The notes under the pieces are model-generated. The model was not told the DNA's origin. It was given only the letters and a program-made list of their open reading frames with translations, and ran no database searches. 64,000 nt of DNA. It comes from Pseudonocardiales bacterium (GTDB taxonomy: Bacteria > Actinomycetota > Actinomycetes > Mycobacteriales > QHCD01). Of the stretch, positions 52,825-61,294 are shown piece by piece. Location of the stretch: the NCBI GenBank assembly GCA_003244255.1, contig QHCD01000043.1, forward strand, positions 1 through 64,000, in the 5' to 3' direction. The position numbers and the translations under genes were made by a program. The first letter of the stretch is position 1; the number at the start of each line of letters is the position of its first letter.

Positions 52825-52848
52825 CCGCATCGCCAAAGGGGCCGCACC

Positions 52849-54324
52849 GTGCCGCAGCTGCGCCAGTTCAAGCTTCCCGACGTCGGCGAGGGGCTGACCG
52901 AGGGCGAGATCCTCAAGTGGCTGGTGCAGCCCGGCGACCGGGTAACCGACGGCCAGCCGATCGTCGAGATCGAGACCGCGAAGGCGGCCGTGGAGCTTCC
53001 GTCGCCGTTCGACGGCGTCGTCGCGGAGCTGCACTTTCCCGAAGGCGCGACAGTGGACGTGGGAGCGCCGATCGTCACCGTCGACACCGATCCCGACGGT
53101 GCCGGGGCCACCGATCCGGGCGGTGCCGGCGGTCAGGTGGCCCAGCCGCCGACCGCCCAGCCGCCGACCGCCCAGCCGCCGGCTACCGCGCCGGCCATGG
53201 CCGACGACCTGGTGCCCGACATCGGAAAACCGGCGGATGATGAGGCGGTCGAGCCCGGCATCATCGGCGGGCCCGCTCCTGGCGGGCGGACCTCCGTGCT
53301 GGTGGGTTACGGGCCGCGCTCGACCGAGGCCGTTCGCCGGCCGCGCAAGAACGCGGCACCGCCCGCCGCTGCCGTCGCCGCGCAGGCCGCCCCGGCGCCG
53401 CCGCCCGCGCCAGCCCCCACCGACCCACCGCCGATCGCGCGGACCGGCGTGGTCGCCAAGCCGCCGGTTCGCAAGCTGGCAAGAGACCTCGGCGTCGACC
53501 TCGGCGGCCTGGTCGGCAGCGGGCAGCACGGTGCCGTAACCCGCGAGGACGTCTACGGCGCGGCAGCGAACGGGTCGCCGCCGAGCACCGGCCCACTGCC
53601 CGCGCCGTCGTTCGATCCGGCGACCCGCGAGCACCGCATCCCCGTCAAGGGAGTGCGCAAGCACACCGCGGCCGCGATGGTCGCGAGCGCCTTCACCGCG
53701 CCGCACGTCACCGAGTTCCTGACCATCGACATGACGCCGACCATGCGGCTGCGCGAGCGGGTCGCCGGCAGCCTCGAGTTCTCGGGCGTGAAGGTCAGCC
53801 CGCTGCTGTTCGTCGCCAAGGCGCTGATCACCGCCGTCAAGCGCCACCCGATGATCAACTCGTCGTGGGACGCCGAGGCCGGCGAGATCGTCGTCAAGGA
53901 GTACGTCAACCTCGGCATCGCCACCGCAACCGGGCGCGGGCTGATCGTGCCGAACATCAAGGACGCCGGGTGCCTCTCGCTGCGCGAGCTGGCCGATGCG
54001 CTCGCCGCGCTCACCGAGACGACGCGCGCCGGCAAGGCGACGCCGGAGGACCTCGCCGGTGGCACCATCTCGATCACCAACGTCGGCGTCTTCGGTGTCG
54101 ACACCGGAACGCCGATCCTGCCGCCCGGCGAGACGGCAATCCTCGCTCTCGGCGCCGTGCGACCGACGCCGTGGGTGCACGAAGGCGAGATCGCGATCCG
54201 CCAGGTCACCCAGCTGGCGCTGTCCTTCGACCATCGCGTCGTCGACGGCCAGCTCGGCTCGCTGTTCCTCGCCGAGGTTGGCCTGCTGCTCGCCGATCCC
54301 GCGATGGCCGCCGTTCTCGGTTAA
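52849..54324 (+). CDS. bkdC: 2-Oxoacid dehydrogenase E2 (lipoyl acyltransferase)
   Basis: 491 residues; GTG at 52849. A single N-terminal lipoyl domain (FKLPDVGEGLTEGEILKWL) carries the lipoyl Lys45 in IETAKAAVELPS. An Ala/Pro linker with a triplicated AQPPT unit follows, then a peripheral subunit-binding domain (AKPPVRKLARDLGVDLGGLVGSGQHGAVTREDV), a second linker, and the catalytic domain ending in DHRVVDGQLGSLFLAEV (His462, Asp466). It transfers the acyl group to CoA. Just past the stop is a small hairpin, CGGGG-TCT-CCCCG (54329-54341), of uncertain role. Confidence 0.92.
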   Translation: MPQLRQFKLPDVGEGLTEGEILKWLVQPGDRVTDGQPIVEIETAKAAVELPSPFDGVVAELHFPEGATVDVGAPIVTVDTDPDGAGATDPGGAGGQVAQPPTAQPPTAQPPATAPAMADDLVPDIGKPADDEAVEPGIIGGPAPGGRTSVLVGYGPRSTEAVRRPRKNAAPPAAAVAAQAAPAPPPAPAPTDPPPIARTGVVAKPPVRKLARDLGVDLGGLVGSGQHGAVTREDVYGAAANGSPPSTGPLPAPSFDPATREHRIPVKGVRKHTAAAMVASAFTAPHVTEFLTIDMTPTMRLRERVAGSLEFSGVKVSPLLFVAKALITAVKRHPMINSSWDAEAGEIVVKEYVNLGIATATGRGLIVPNIKDAGCLSLRELADALAALTETTRAGKATPEDLAGGTISITNVGVFGVDTGTPILPPGETAILALGAVRPTPWVHEGEIAIRQVTQLALSFDHRVVDGQLGSLFLAEVGLLLADPAMAAVLG

Positions 54325-54488
54325 GCCGCGGGGTCTCCCCGGAGCCGAGAAGATCTTCTGCCTAAGGCGGCTCGAAGCAGAGGATCTCCGCCGATGTGTG
54401 CGAGATCACGCAACTGTCGGGATCAATTCCGGTCGGCCGGGCGTCCTACTAGATGCCGATCCACTCGCAACACCAGGAGCTGATAGCC

Positions 54489-54674
54489 GTGAAGACGCGC
54501 CACCCCCGGCACCGTGCACACAGTGAACACCGTGACCACAGTGTCCACCTTGAACACAGTGAAGACAGTGCCCGCCGGGCTCAGGACCCAACCACCCAGA
54601 CCCTGCTCGACCGGGACTACCCAGACGCCATGCTTGCGCGGCGATCACACATCGCCAGCCTGCTGATCCGGTAG
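54489..54674 (+). CDS. Possible small His-rich repeat protein
   Basis: 61 codons from a GTG at 54489, with AGGAG nine bases upstream. Residues 8-28 are seven tandem tripeptides of the form His-X-X (HRA, HSE, HRD, HSV, HLE, HSE, DSA), coded by a 9-bp tandem repeat that keeps the frame. The C-terminal part (QDPTTQTLLDRDYPDAMLARRSHIASLLI) looks like normal protein. I do not recognise it. His at every third position could bind metal or be simple slippage-derived sequence. Whether it is expressed is unknown. Confidence 0.4.
   Translation: MKTRHPRHRAHSEHRDHSVHLEHSEDSARRAQDPTTQTLLDRDYPDAMLARRSHIASLLIR
54510..54572 (+). repeat. 9-bp tandem repeat, seven units
   Basis: Seven consecutive nonamers of consensus CACAGTGAA (CACCGTGCA, CACAGTGAA, CACCGTGAC, CACAGTGTC, CACCTTGAA, CACAGTGAA, GACAGTGCC). 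The units differ mainly at positions 4-5 and 7-9. In frame with the small ORF at 54489-54674. Confidence 0.8.
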
Positions 54675-54694
54675 CCAGGTAGCGCACCACCATC

Positions 54695-54725
54695 GGCCCC
54701 GCCCCGACACCTCGGGCGCGGGGCC
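54695..54725. terminator. GC-rich hairpin between convergent ORFs
   Basis: GGCCCCGC (54695-54702) pairs with GCGGGGCC (54718-54725), with inner CCGA/TCGG pairs, forming a long stable stem 32 bp before the acetyltransferase stop. It could end transcription from both sides. No T-run is present on either strand. Confidence 0.4.
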
Positions 54726-54756
54726 GGCGCATGTCCGGCCTTGGAGCCCGGACCGT

Positions 54757-55266
54757 CTACAGGGCCGGGCTCCGCCGCTCGATCAGGACGACGTGACGCC
54801 ACCGGCCGTGCTGCCGGCCCAGCCGCTCCCGCACGCCGACTTCGCGGAAGCCGACCCGCCGGTGCACCGCGAGACTTGCGGCGTTCTCGGGGAAGACGAG
54901 GCTCTCGATCGTCCAGATCCCCGCGGTCTCGGTCGAGGAGATGAGTGCTAGCAGCAGAGCGCGTCCGACACCAGCGCCGGCATGGTCCGGATCGACGTAG
55001 ACGCTGTGCTCGACGACGCCGGCGTAGACGGGCCGTCGCGAGACCGGCGACGCGGCGACCCAGCCGACGATCCGCTCCCCCGGCGTGGTCGCGACGAACC
55101 GATGCCCGGGCAGCCTGGCGGCGTCGAAGGACTCCCAGCCCGGCGGCTCGGTCTCGAACGTCGCATTGCCCGCCGCGATGCCGGCGGCATAGATGGTCCG
55201 CACGACGGACCAGTCGACGGCCATCATCGGCCGGATGGTGACCGCGACGGGGGGTCGGGGATTCAT
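54757..55266 (-). CDS. GNAT N-acetyltransferase (phosphinothricin acetyltransferase-like)
   Basis: 169 residues from the ATG at 55264-55266. PAT/GNAT pattern: VTIRPMMAVDWSVVRTIYAAGIAAGNATFETEPPGWESFDA, the central strand HSVYVDPDHAGAGVGRALLLALI with the acetyl-CoA loop (HAGAGVGRAL), and FPENAASLAVHRRVGFREVGVRERLGRQHGRWRHVVLIER at the end. This is the PAT group acting on phosphinothricin, methionine sulfoximine or related amino acids; in most bacteria the natural substrate is unknown. Its ATG overlaps the stop of a 42-codon ORF. Confidence 0.88.
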   Translation of the reverse strand: MNPRPPVAVTIRPMMAVDWSVVRTIYAAGIAAGNATFETEPPGWESFDAARLPGHRFVATTPGERIVGWVAASPVSRRPVYAGVVEHSVYVDPDHAGAGVGRALLLALISSTETAGIWTIESLVFPENAASLAVHRRVGFREVGVRERLGRQHGRWRHVVLIERRSPAL

Positions 55267-55391
55267 CGGACCAGTCTGTCCAACGCGCGGAAGTCCCGTG
55301 GCGCGCCGGTCGGGGGTCCACCGCGCCACGGGACGACTCCATCCTGTCGTGCCGACATCTGTTCGGTCAGCACATCGCCGATCTTTACCAT
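55263..55391 (-). CDS. Possible 42-residue ORF coupled to the acetyltransferase
   Basis: ATG at 55389-55391, 42 codons, ending in a TGA that overlaps the acetyltransferase ATG (ATGA). The peptide reads MVKIGDVLTEQMSARQDG, then a Trp-Arg-Gly-Gly-Pro-Pro stretch and a basic end (ALDRLVR). The ribosome site is weak. The exact 4-bp overlap is the only positive sign; it could be a chance frame. Confidence 0.3.
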   Translation of the reverse strand: MVKIGDVLTEQMSARQDGVVPWRGGPPTGAPRDFRALDRLVR

Positions 55392-55521
55392 CGAGTTCTG
55401 CTTGGTGTCCTGCCCTTTCCGTCGGGGAGCGCCGTCGCGATGCAGGCCCGCATGGGTGACTGCCCGCGCCCGGGGCGACGCCGTAGGCTCGGCGCGTCCC
55501 CTGTCCGTGTGGAGGTCAGCC

Positions 55522-56673
55522 ATGCCCGTGACGGTCGGCGTCGCGAAAGAGACGGCGCCGGGTGAACGTCGGGTCGCAATGGTGCCCGAGGTGGTGCCAC
55601 GGCTGACCGGGCCGTCCGGGATCGGCGTCGAGGTGCTGGTCGAGAGCGGTGCGGGCACCGCGGCGCAGTTCGCCGATGGCGCCTACACCGAGGCCGGCGC
55701 ACGGATCGTGGACCGCACGCAGCTGCTCGCCGACGCCGACGCGGTGCTGATTGTGGGCCCGCCGGACGAGTCGTTGATTGGGGGCATGCGACCCGGCCAG
55801 CTGCTGATCGGGTTGCTGCGGCCACTGTCGTCGCCGGATCTGGTCAAGGCGTGCGCGGCGGGCGACCTTACGGCGGTCAGCCTCGACGGCCTGCCGCGCA
55901 CGCTGCCCCGGGCGCAGACGATGGACGCGCTCTCCTCGCAGGCGAGCGTCGCGGGGTACAAGGCCGTGCTCGTCGCGGCGACGGCGTACGGCCGTTACTT
56001 CCCGATGCTGATCACAGCCGCCGGCACCGCCCGGCCGGCGATGGTGCTGGTACTCGGTACCGGAGTGGCCGGCCTCCAGGCGATCGGCACCGCGCGGCGG
56101 CTCGGCGCCAGCGTCTCTGCATACGACGTCCGGCCGCAGACCCGCGGCGAGGTGGAGTCCCTCGGAGCGACGTTCATCGAGCTGACGTCGGTAGGGTCCG
56201 GCGCCGGCGAGGGCGGCTACGCTCGCGAGCTGACCGAGGACGAACAGCGCGCGCAGCAAGAGGAGCTGGCCGGTCACATCGCGCGGCACGACATCGTCAT
56301 CACGACGGCGCAGGTGCCCGGCCGCAAGCCGCCGGTGCTGGTGACCGCCGACGTCGTCGGCGCGATGAAGGCCGGCTCGGTGATCGTCGATCTCGCCGCG
56401 AGCCCGCTCGGCGGCAATGTCGAGGGCTCGGGGGCCGAACAGACGACGATCGCCGAGAACGGCGTCACGGTGATCGGCGCCGGCAACCTTCCTGCGACGG
56501 TGCCGGCCGCGGCGTCGTCGGCGTACGCACGGAACATCACCGCCCTGCTCGCACACCTGATGCAGGACGGCGCGCTGGCTATCGACCTCGACGACGAGAT
56601 CACCCGTGGTGTCCTCGTCACCCACGGCGGGCAGGTCGTGCTGCCCGCGCTCGCGGACCGCCCAGAGGAGTGA
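55522..56673 (+). CDS. pntAA: NAD(P) transhydrogenase alpha subunit, domain I part
   Basis: 383 residues; ATG at 55522 behind GGAGG. VGVAKETAPGERRVAMVPEVVPRL is the alanine-dehydrogenase/PntA N-terminus. The NAD-binding Rossmann loop is VLVLGTGVAGLQAIGTARRLGASVSAYDVRP, and the mobile loop is in ELTEDEQRAQQEELAGHIARHDIVITTAQVPGRKPPVLV. This is the soluble NAD(H) domain of a three-polypeptide transhydrogenase that uses the proton gradient to make NADPH. The stop overlaps the next start (TGATG). Confidence 0.93.
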   Translation: MPVTVGVAKETAPGERRVAMVPEVVPRLTGPSGIGVEVLVESGAGTAAQFADGAYTEAGARIVDRTQLLADADAVLIVGPPDESLIGGMRPGQLLIGLLRPLSSPDLVKACAAGDLTAVSLDGLPRTLPRAQTMDALSSQASVAGYKAVLVAATAYGRYFPMLITAAGTARPAMVLVLGTGVAGLQAIGTARRLGASVSAYDVRPQTRGEVESLGATFIELTSVGSGAGEGGYARELTEDEQRAQQEELAGHIARHDIVITTAQVPGRKPPVLVTADVVGAMKAGSVIVDLAASPLGGNVEGSGAEQTTIAENGVTVIGAGNLPATVPAAASSAYARNITALLAHLMQDGALAIDLDDEITRGVLVTHGGQVVLPALADRPEE

Positions 56674-56996
56674 TGTCGGTGAGCACGCAGCTGGTGTCCG
56701 ACCTGTCGATCTTTGTGCTGTCGGTGCTGGTGGGATTCGAGGTGATCAGCAAGGTGCCGGCAATGCTGCACACGCCGTTGATGTCGGGCGCGAACTCGAT
56801 CCACGGCGTCGTCATCGTCGGCGCGATGCTGATTGCGGCCAGCGCGCACACCGCCGCCGGGTACGTCCTCGCGTTCGTCGCGATGGCATTTGCGGCAATG
56901 AACGTTGCCGGCGGGTACGTCGTTACCGACCGGATGCTGCAGATGTTCCGCCGTCGTCCGACTCCGCCGGGTAAGACCGACGGGCCCGCTGCATGA
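56673..56996 (+). CDS. pntAB: NAD(P) transhydrogenase small membrane subunit
   Basis: 107 residues with three to four membrane helices (LSIFVLSVLVGFEVISKVPAMLHTPLMSGANSIHGVVIVGAMLIAA and TAAGYVLAFVAMAFAAMNVAGGYVVTDRMLQMF). The VPAMLHTPLMSGANSIHG block is invariant in PntA membrane parts. In organisms with split subunits it is a separate gene, as here. Overlaps pntAA and pntB by 1 and 4 bp. Confidence 0.94.
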   Translation: MSVSTQLVSDLSIFVLSVLVGFEVISKVPAMLHTPLMSGANSIHGVVIVGAMLIAASAHTAAGYVLAFVAMAFAAMNVAGGYVVTDRMLQMFRRRPTPPGKTDGPAA

Positions 56997-58405
56997 GCGA
57001 TTTCGACACCGCGGTCCGGCTGGTCTACCTCGCCTCGGCCGTGTGCTTCGTCCTCGGCCTGCACCTGATGAACTCGCCGGCTTCGGCGCGGCGCGGCAAC
57101 CAGGTTTCGGCGGCCGGCATGGGTGCCGCGATCGTCGTCACGTTCGTCGTCGTCGCACACGATTCGACGATCACCAGCACCGGCTGGATCGTGCTGATCT
57201 CGGGCGCGGCGCTCGGCACCGCCGCTGGTCTGGTGGGTGCGCGTCGAGTCGCGATGACGGCGATGCCGCAGCTGGTCAGCCTGTTCAACGCGGTCGGCGG
57301 CGGCGGGGCGGCCCTGGTGGCGATCGACGACGTCGTGCGGCTGCATTCCCTGCACATCGGCACGGCGCCGCTGCAGGTCAGCACCACCACCGCGCTTGAC
57401 GTCGTCATCGGTGCGGTGACGTTCTCCGGATCCCTTGTGGCGGTGGGAAAACTGCAGGGTATCGTCCCCGGCCGGCCGCTGATGCTGCCGGGTGGCCGCG
57501 CCGTCACATACGCGATCGCGGCGATCGCAGCCGCCGGCGCGATCTATGAGATGACCGGGCGGCTGAACCTCTGGGTGCTCATCGTCGTCGTGGTTGCGGC
57601 GCTGGTGTTCGGCGTCGCCACGGTGCTGCCGATCGGCGGCGCCGACATGCCGGTGGTGATCTCGCTGCTGAACGCCTTCACCGGAACCGCCGTGGCGATG
57701 GCCGGATTCGTCATCGACTCATCGGCGCTGATCATCGGCGGCGCTCTGGTCGGTGCCTCCGGCGGCATCCTCACCAAGCTGATGGCCGATGCGATGAACC
57801 GGTCGATCGGCAACATCATGGTGGGCGGCTTCGGCACCGGCGACGCCGCGGCCGCCGTCGCTGGCGACCCGTCGGCGACGGTGCGCGAGGTGTCGGCCGA
57901 CGACGTCGCGATCCAGCTCGCCTACGCCGCACGCGTCATCATCGTGCCGGGCTACGGGCTCGCGGCGGCGCAGGCCCAGCACGAGATCAGCGCGCTGGCC
58001 GACCTGCTCGAGGACCGCGGCGTCGACGTGTCGTACGCGATCCACCCGGTGGCCGGCCGGATGCCGGGGCACATGAACGTGCTGCTCGCCGAGGCGAACG
58101 TGCCCTACCCGCAGCTGAAGGAGATGGAGGCGGTGAACCCGGAGTTCGGCCAGGCCGACGTCGCGCTGGTCGTCGGCGCGAACGACGTCACCAACCCGGC
58201 GGCTCGGCGCGCCGGCACGGCGATCTCGGGCATGCCGATCCTCGACGTCGACGCCGCCAAGAGCATCGTCGTCATCAAGCGCTCGATGGGCCACGGCTAC
58301 GCCGGCATCGACAACGAGCTCTACGCCAACCCGAAGACGGGCATGTTCTTCACCGACGCCAAGGCCGGCATCGCCTCGCTGTCCACCGCCGTCAAGTCCC
58401 TCTGA
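56993..58405 (+). CDS. pntB: NAD(P) transhydrogenase beta subunit
   Basis: 470 residues; ATG overlapping the pntAB stop. The N-terminal half is membrane (about eight to nine helices, with GTAAGLVGARRVAMTAMPQLVSLFNAVGGGGAALVA and GADMPVVISLLNAFTGTAVAMAGF). The C-terminal 180 residues are the NADP(H) domain: VIIVPGYGLAAAQAQHEISALADLL, YAIHPVAGRMPGHMNVLLAEANVPY, VALVVGANDVTNPAAR, VIKRSMGHGYAGIDNELY. Completes the pump. A 64-bp hairpin repeat begins 14 bp after the stop. Confidence 0.96.
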   Translation: MSDFDTAVRLVYLASAVCFVLGLHLMNSPASARRGNQVSAAGMGAAIVVTFVVVAHDSTITSTGWIVLISGAALGTAAGLVGARRVAMTAMPQLVSLFNAVGGGGAALVAIDDVVRLHSLHIGTAPLQVSTTTALDVVIGAVTFSGSLVAVGKLQGIVPGRPLMLPGGRAVTYAIAAIAAAGAIYEMTGRLNLWVLIVVVVAALVFGVATVLPIGGADMPVVISLLNAFTGTAVAMAGFVIDSSALIIGGALVGASGGILTKLMADAMNRSIGNIMVGGFGTGDAAAAVAGDPSATVREVSADDVAIQLAYAARVIIVPGYGLAAAQAQHEISALADLLEDRGVDVSYAIHPVAGRMPGHMNVLLAEANVPYPQLKEMEAVNPEFGQADVALVVGANDVTNPAARRAGTAISGMPILDVDAAKSIVVIKRSMGHGYAGIDNELYANPKTGMFFTDAKAGIASLSTAVKSL

Positions 58406-58418
58406 CCCCTTCTCCTTT

Positions 58419-58482
58419 CGCCGAGATCGCATGTCACCACCGCGCCACGCCGTCACGGAGGTGGTGAACTGCGATCTCGGCG
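58419..58482 (-). repeat. 64-bp palindromic repeat, copy A (reverse orientation)
   Basis: Outer arms CGCCGAGATCGCA (58419-58431) and TGCGATCTCGGCG (58470-58482) pair perfectly over 13 bp, and inner CACCAC/GTGGTG pairs continue the stem. Two more copies of exactly the same length occur at 59461 and 61295, both in the opposite orientation to this one. Placed right after pntB. Confidence 0.85.
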
Positions 58483-58583
58483 GGACCAGTTGGGGGCGTC
58501 AGCGGCGTCCACAGGCTGGCTGGCTGTCCACAGCTGGCCCGTTCCCGCCGTCACGGGTCGGCGCGCACCGCGACGCTGGACCG

Positions 58584-59567
58584 ATGCGATCTCCCGGTCG
58601 GCCGCTCCCGACGGCGTTCACCCGCGATGCGGCGCTCGCCGTCGGCTGGACCGGCCGTCAGCTCGAGGGCTACCGATTTCGACTGCTGACTCGCGGTGCA
58701 TACGCCTGGGCCGGCGTGCAGCCGCGGCCGGCCGAGCTGTGCCGAGCGCTGAGCTCGCTGCTGCCACCCGGGTCGGGCTGGAGCCACCAGACCGCGGCGG
58801 AGTTGCTCGGCCTGCCACGGGTCGGCGCGCCGCGGCTCGGCCGAACCCTGCACGTGACCGTGCTTCGGGCTGCCGCCGTTCCGCGGCGCCACGGGCTGAC
58901 CGCGCACCGCGCCGAGATTCTCCCCGGGGATCTGGCCCTGGTCGACGGCGTCCCGGTCACCTCGATGCCTCGCACCTTCGTCGACCACGCCGCCGCGGTC
59001 GATCTGGAGCAGCTGGTCGCGATCGGCGACGCGATGATCCGATCCGGGCGTTGCACGGCGGCCGAGTTGGCGAGACGAGTGGCTGCCGCGGCGGGCCACC
59101 GCGGTGTCCGGCGGGCACGGCGGGCGCTGTCGCTGCTCGATCCGCGCGCGGCGTCGGTGCCGGAGTCGGTCATGCGCGTGCGCATCGTGGACGCCGGGAT
59201 GCCCGCGCCGACACCGCAGCTGAACGTCGTCGACAGTCGTGGTCGTTGGATCGCGCGTGTCGACCTCGGCTACGAGCAGGAGCGGATCGCGATCGAGTAC
59301 GAGGGCAGGCAGCACGCCGAGCGCGACCAGTTCGCCCGCGACATCGATCGTTACAGCTCGCTCAGCGCCGCCGGCTGGCGGGTCCTTCGGGAGGGCGCCG
59401 CCGACCATGCGGCCGGCGGCCAGCGGATGCTCGCTCAGCTCGGCGACCTGCTAAGTCCGCCGTCGAGATCGCAGTTGACCACCGGTGCGACGGCGCGGCG
59501 CGGTGGTGACATGCGATCTCGGCGGGGAGACGGGGCGGGGGTGGGCACCCGCAGTGTGAACGCTTGA
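58584..59567 (+). CDS. DUF559 endonuclease-like protein (AbiEi-like N-terminus)
   Basis: 327 residues from the ATG at 58584; the start is uncertain because the frame is open to 58431, inside repeat copy A. Residues 5-100 resemble the winged-helix-like N-terminus of AbiEi-type antitoxins (DAALAVGWTGRQLEGYRFRLLTRGAYAWAG). The C-terminal part has the Vsr-like DUF559 core: WIARVDLGYEQERIAIEYEGRQHAERDQFARDIDRYSSLSAAGWRVLR, with Asp, Glu and His in nuclease positions. The last about 35 residues are encoded by repeat copy B, so the original stop was probably near 59455. No partner toxin is visible. Confidence 0.75.
   Translation: MRSPGRPLPTAFTRDAALAVGWTGRQLEGYRFRLLTRGAYAWAGVQPRPAELCRALSSLLPPGSGWSHQTAAELLGLPRVGAPRLGRTLHVTVLRAAAVPRRHGLTAHRAEILPGDLALVDGVPVTSMPRTFVDHAAAVDLEQLVAIGDAMIRSGRCTAAELARRVAAAAGHRGVRRARRALSLLDPRAASVPESVMRVRIVDAGMPAPTPQLNVVDSRGRWIARVDLGYEQERIAIEYEGRQHAERDQFARDIDRYSSLSAAGWRVLREGAADHAAGGQRMLAQLGDLLSPPSRSQLTTGATARRGGDMRSRRGDGAGVGTRSVNA
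59461..59524 (+). repeat. 64-bp palindromic repeat, copy B (inside the DUF559 gene)
   Basis: CGTCGAGATCGCA (59461-59473) and TGCGATCTCGGCG (59512-59524) pair with one mismatch; the inner GACCACCG and CGGTGGTG arms extend the stem. Near-identical to copy C outside the loop. It supplies the codons for the C-terminal tail SQLTTGATARRGGDMRS of the DUF559 protein. Confidence 0.85.
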
Positions 59568-59626
59568 CCCGGGCCGCTCGTGGGCGTTTAGGTCGCGTTA
59601 AGCCACCGACCGTCAGGAGCACCGTC

Positions 59627-61249
59627 ATGCGTCGTCACACCCTTCGGATCGTCTCGGCAATCGCGATGGCGGCGGCGGCCACTTCAGCCGCACTCGTCGC
59701 CACCGGCAGCGGATCGGCCAATCCCGCCCCGGCGCCGCCCACAGACACCCGCGGCCCGGGTGGGCTGAACCTGGATACGACCACGATCCCGCAGCTGCAG
59801 ACGGCGATGAACGCGCATCGGCTGACCTCGGCAGCACTCACGACGTTCTACCTCGACCGCATCCGCCGGCTGAATCCGGAGCTGCACGCCGTCATCACGA
59901 CCAACCCAGCCGCGCTCACCGAAGCAGCAGCGAGCGACCGGTCCCGCCGCAACGGCCACCTCCGCAGCCCGCTCGAGGGCATCCCGGTGCTGTTGAAGGA
60001 CAACGTCGACACTCGTGACGCCGAGGCGACGACGGCGGGATCGCTTGCACTCGCCCAGGCCCGACCGGCGAGCGATGCGTTCCTGGTGACGAAGCTGCGT
60101 ACGGCCGGCGCCGTGATCCTCGGCAAGGCCAACCTCTCCGAGTGGGCCAACTTCCGGTCCACCCAGTCCTCCAGCGGCTGGAGCGGTGTCGGCGGTCAGA
60201 CCAACAACCCATACGTGCTCGACCGCAACCCGTGCGGCTCGAGTTCCGGCTCGGGGGCCGGAGTCGCGGCCGACCTCGCGACCGTCGCCATCGGCACCGA
60301 GACCGACGGCTCGATCGTCTGCCCGTCCGGGGCGAACGGCGACGTCGGAATCAAGCCGACCCTCGGGCTGATCAGCCGGAGCGGGGTCGTCCCGATCAGC
60401 GCCGAGCAGGACACGGCCGGTCCGATCGCCCGCAGCGCCACCGACGCCGCCGTCACCCTCGGCGTGCTCACCGGCGTCGATCCCTCCGATCCAGCCACCA
60501 AGGCGAGCGCCGGGCACTCCTACTCCAACTATGCGCAGTTCCTGAGGCCAGGATCGCTGCGGGGCAGGCGGATCGGCATCTGGGCGTCGTGCTGCAGCGG
60601 CGTCAGCAACGAGACGGACAGCATCCTCGCGCGCACGATCACCCAGCTGCACCAGCTCGGCGCGACGACGGTGATGGTGAACCTGCCCGATCAGGCGACG
60701 ATCGGCGCCAACGAGACGACGGCGCTCGATGTGGAGTTCAAGCACGACATCAACGCCTACCTCTCGACGCTCGGGGGCAGGCACCCGGCGAATCTGGCCG
60801 GACTGATCGCCTTCGACCGGGCCCACGCACGCCAAGAGATGCCCTACTTCAGGCAGGAGACGTTCCTCGCCGCGCAGGCGACCAGCGGCAACCTGTCCGA
60901 TCCCGCGTACAAGAAGGCGCGCGCGACCGCGACCGGGCTGGCGCAGAAGTCGATCAACCAGACGATGGCGGCCAACCATCTCGACGCGATCGCCGCGCCG
61001 ACCAACAGCCCGGCCTGGACCACGGACCTCACCAACGGTGATCACTTCACCCTGGCCAGCTCGAGCCCGGCGGCCGTCGCCGGCTATCCCGACGTCACCG
61101 TGCCGATGGGATACGCGAGCGGCCTGCCGGTTGGACTGTCCTTCTTTGCCTCCCGCTGGCAGGAGCCGAAGCTGATCGGGCTGGCCTACGCCTTCGAGCA
61201 GGGCACGCACGTCCGGCACGCACCGCGGTTCCTGGCCTCGACGCCGTAA
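59627..61249 (+). CDS. Secreted amidase (amidase signature family)
   Basis: 540 residues; ATG at 59627 behind CAGGAG. The signal peptide IVSAIAMAAAATSAALVATGSGSANPA indicates export. The Ser-cisSer-Lys triad is readable as Lys124 (VLLKDNVD), Ser205 (PCGSSSGSGAG) and Ser229 (TETDGSIVCPSG), with the classical 24-residue spacing between the serines. LGLISRSGVVPISAEQDTAGPIARSATDAA and YPDVTVPMGYASGLPVGLSFFA are family blocks. Hydrolyses amides outside the cell; the substrate is unknown. Related to peptide amidases by its block pattern. Confidence 0.9.
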   Translation: MRRHTLRIVSAIAMAAAATSAALVATGSGSANPAPAPPTDTRGPGGLNLDTTTIPQLQTAMNAHRLTSAALTTFYLDRIRRLNPELHAVITTNPAALTEAAASDRSRRNGHLRSPLEGIPVLLKDNVDTRDAEATTAGSLALAQARPASDAFLVTKLRTAGAVILGKANLSEWANFRSTQSSSGWSGVGGQTNNPYVLDRNPCGSSSGSGAGVAADLATVAIGTETDGSIVCPSGANGDVGIKPTLGLISRSGVVPISAEQDTAGPIARSATDAAVTLGVLTGVDPSDPATKASAGHSYSNYAQFLRPGSLRGRRIGIWASCCSGVSNETDSILARTITQLHQLGATTVMVNLPDQATIGANETTALDVEFKHDINAYLSTLGGRHPANLAGLIAFDRAHARQEMPYFRQETFLAAQATSGNLSDPAYKKARATATGLAQKSINQTMAANHLDAIAAPTNSPAWTTDLTNGDHFTLASSSPAAVAGYPDVTVPMGYASGLPVGLSFFASRWQEPKLIGLAYAFEQGTHVRHAPRFLASTP

Positions 61250-61294
61250 TCGCATCGGCCGCTGAGGCAACCGCTCGACGGCGACCGAATACCC

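Noticed and set aside
54510-54572. CRISPR-like array
   Set aside because: Units are 9 bp, contiguous and coding, with no spacers and no cas genes nearby.
54406-54732. 108-codon minus-strand ORF with a Cys/His repeat
   Set aside because: It is antisense to the 9-bp tandem repeat; the plus-strand frame has the better ribosome site, so this is treated as a shadow, though not excluded.
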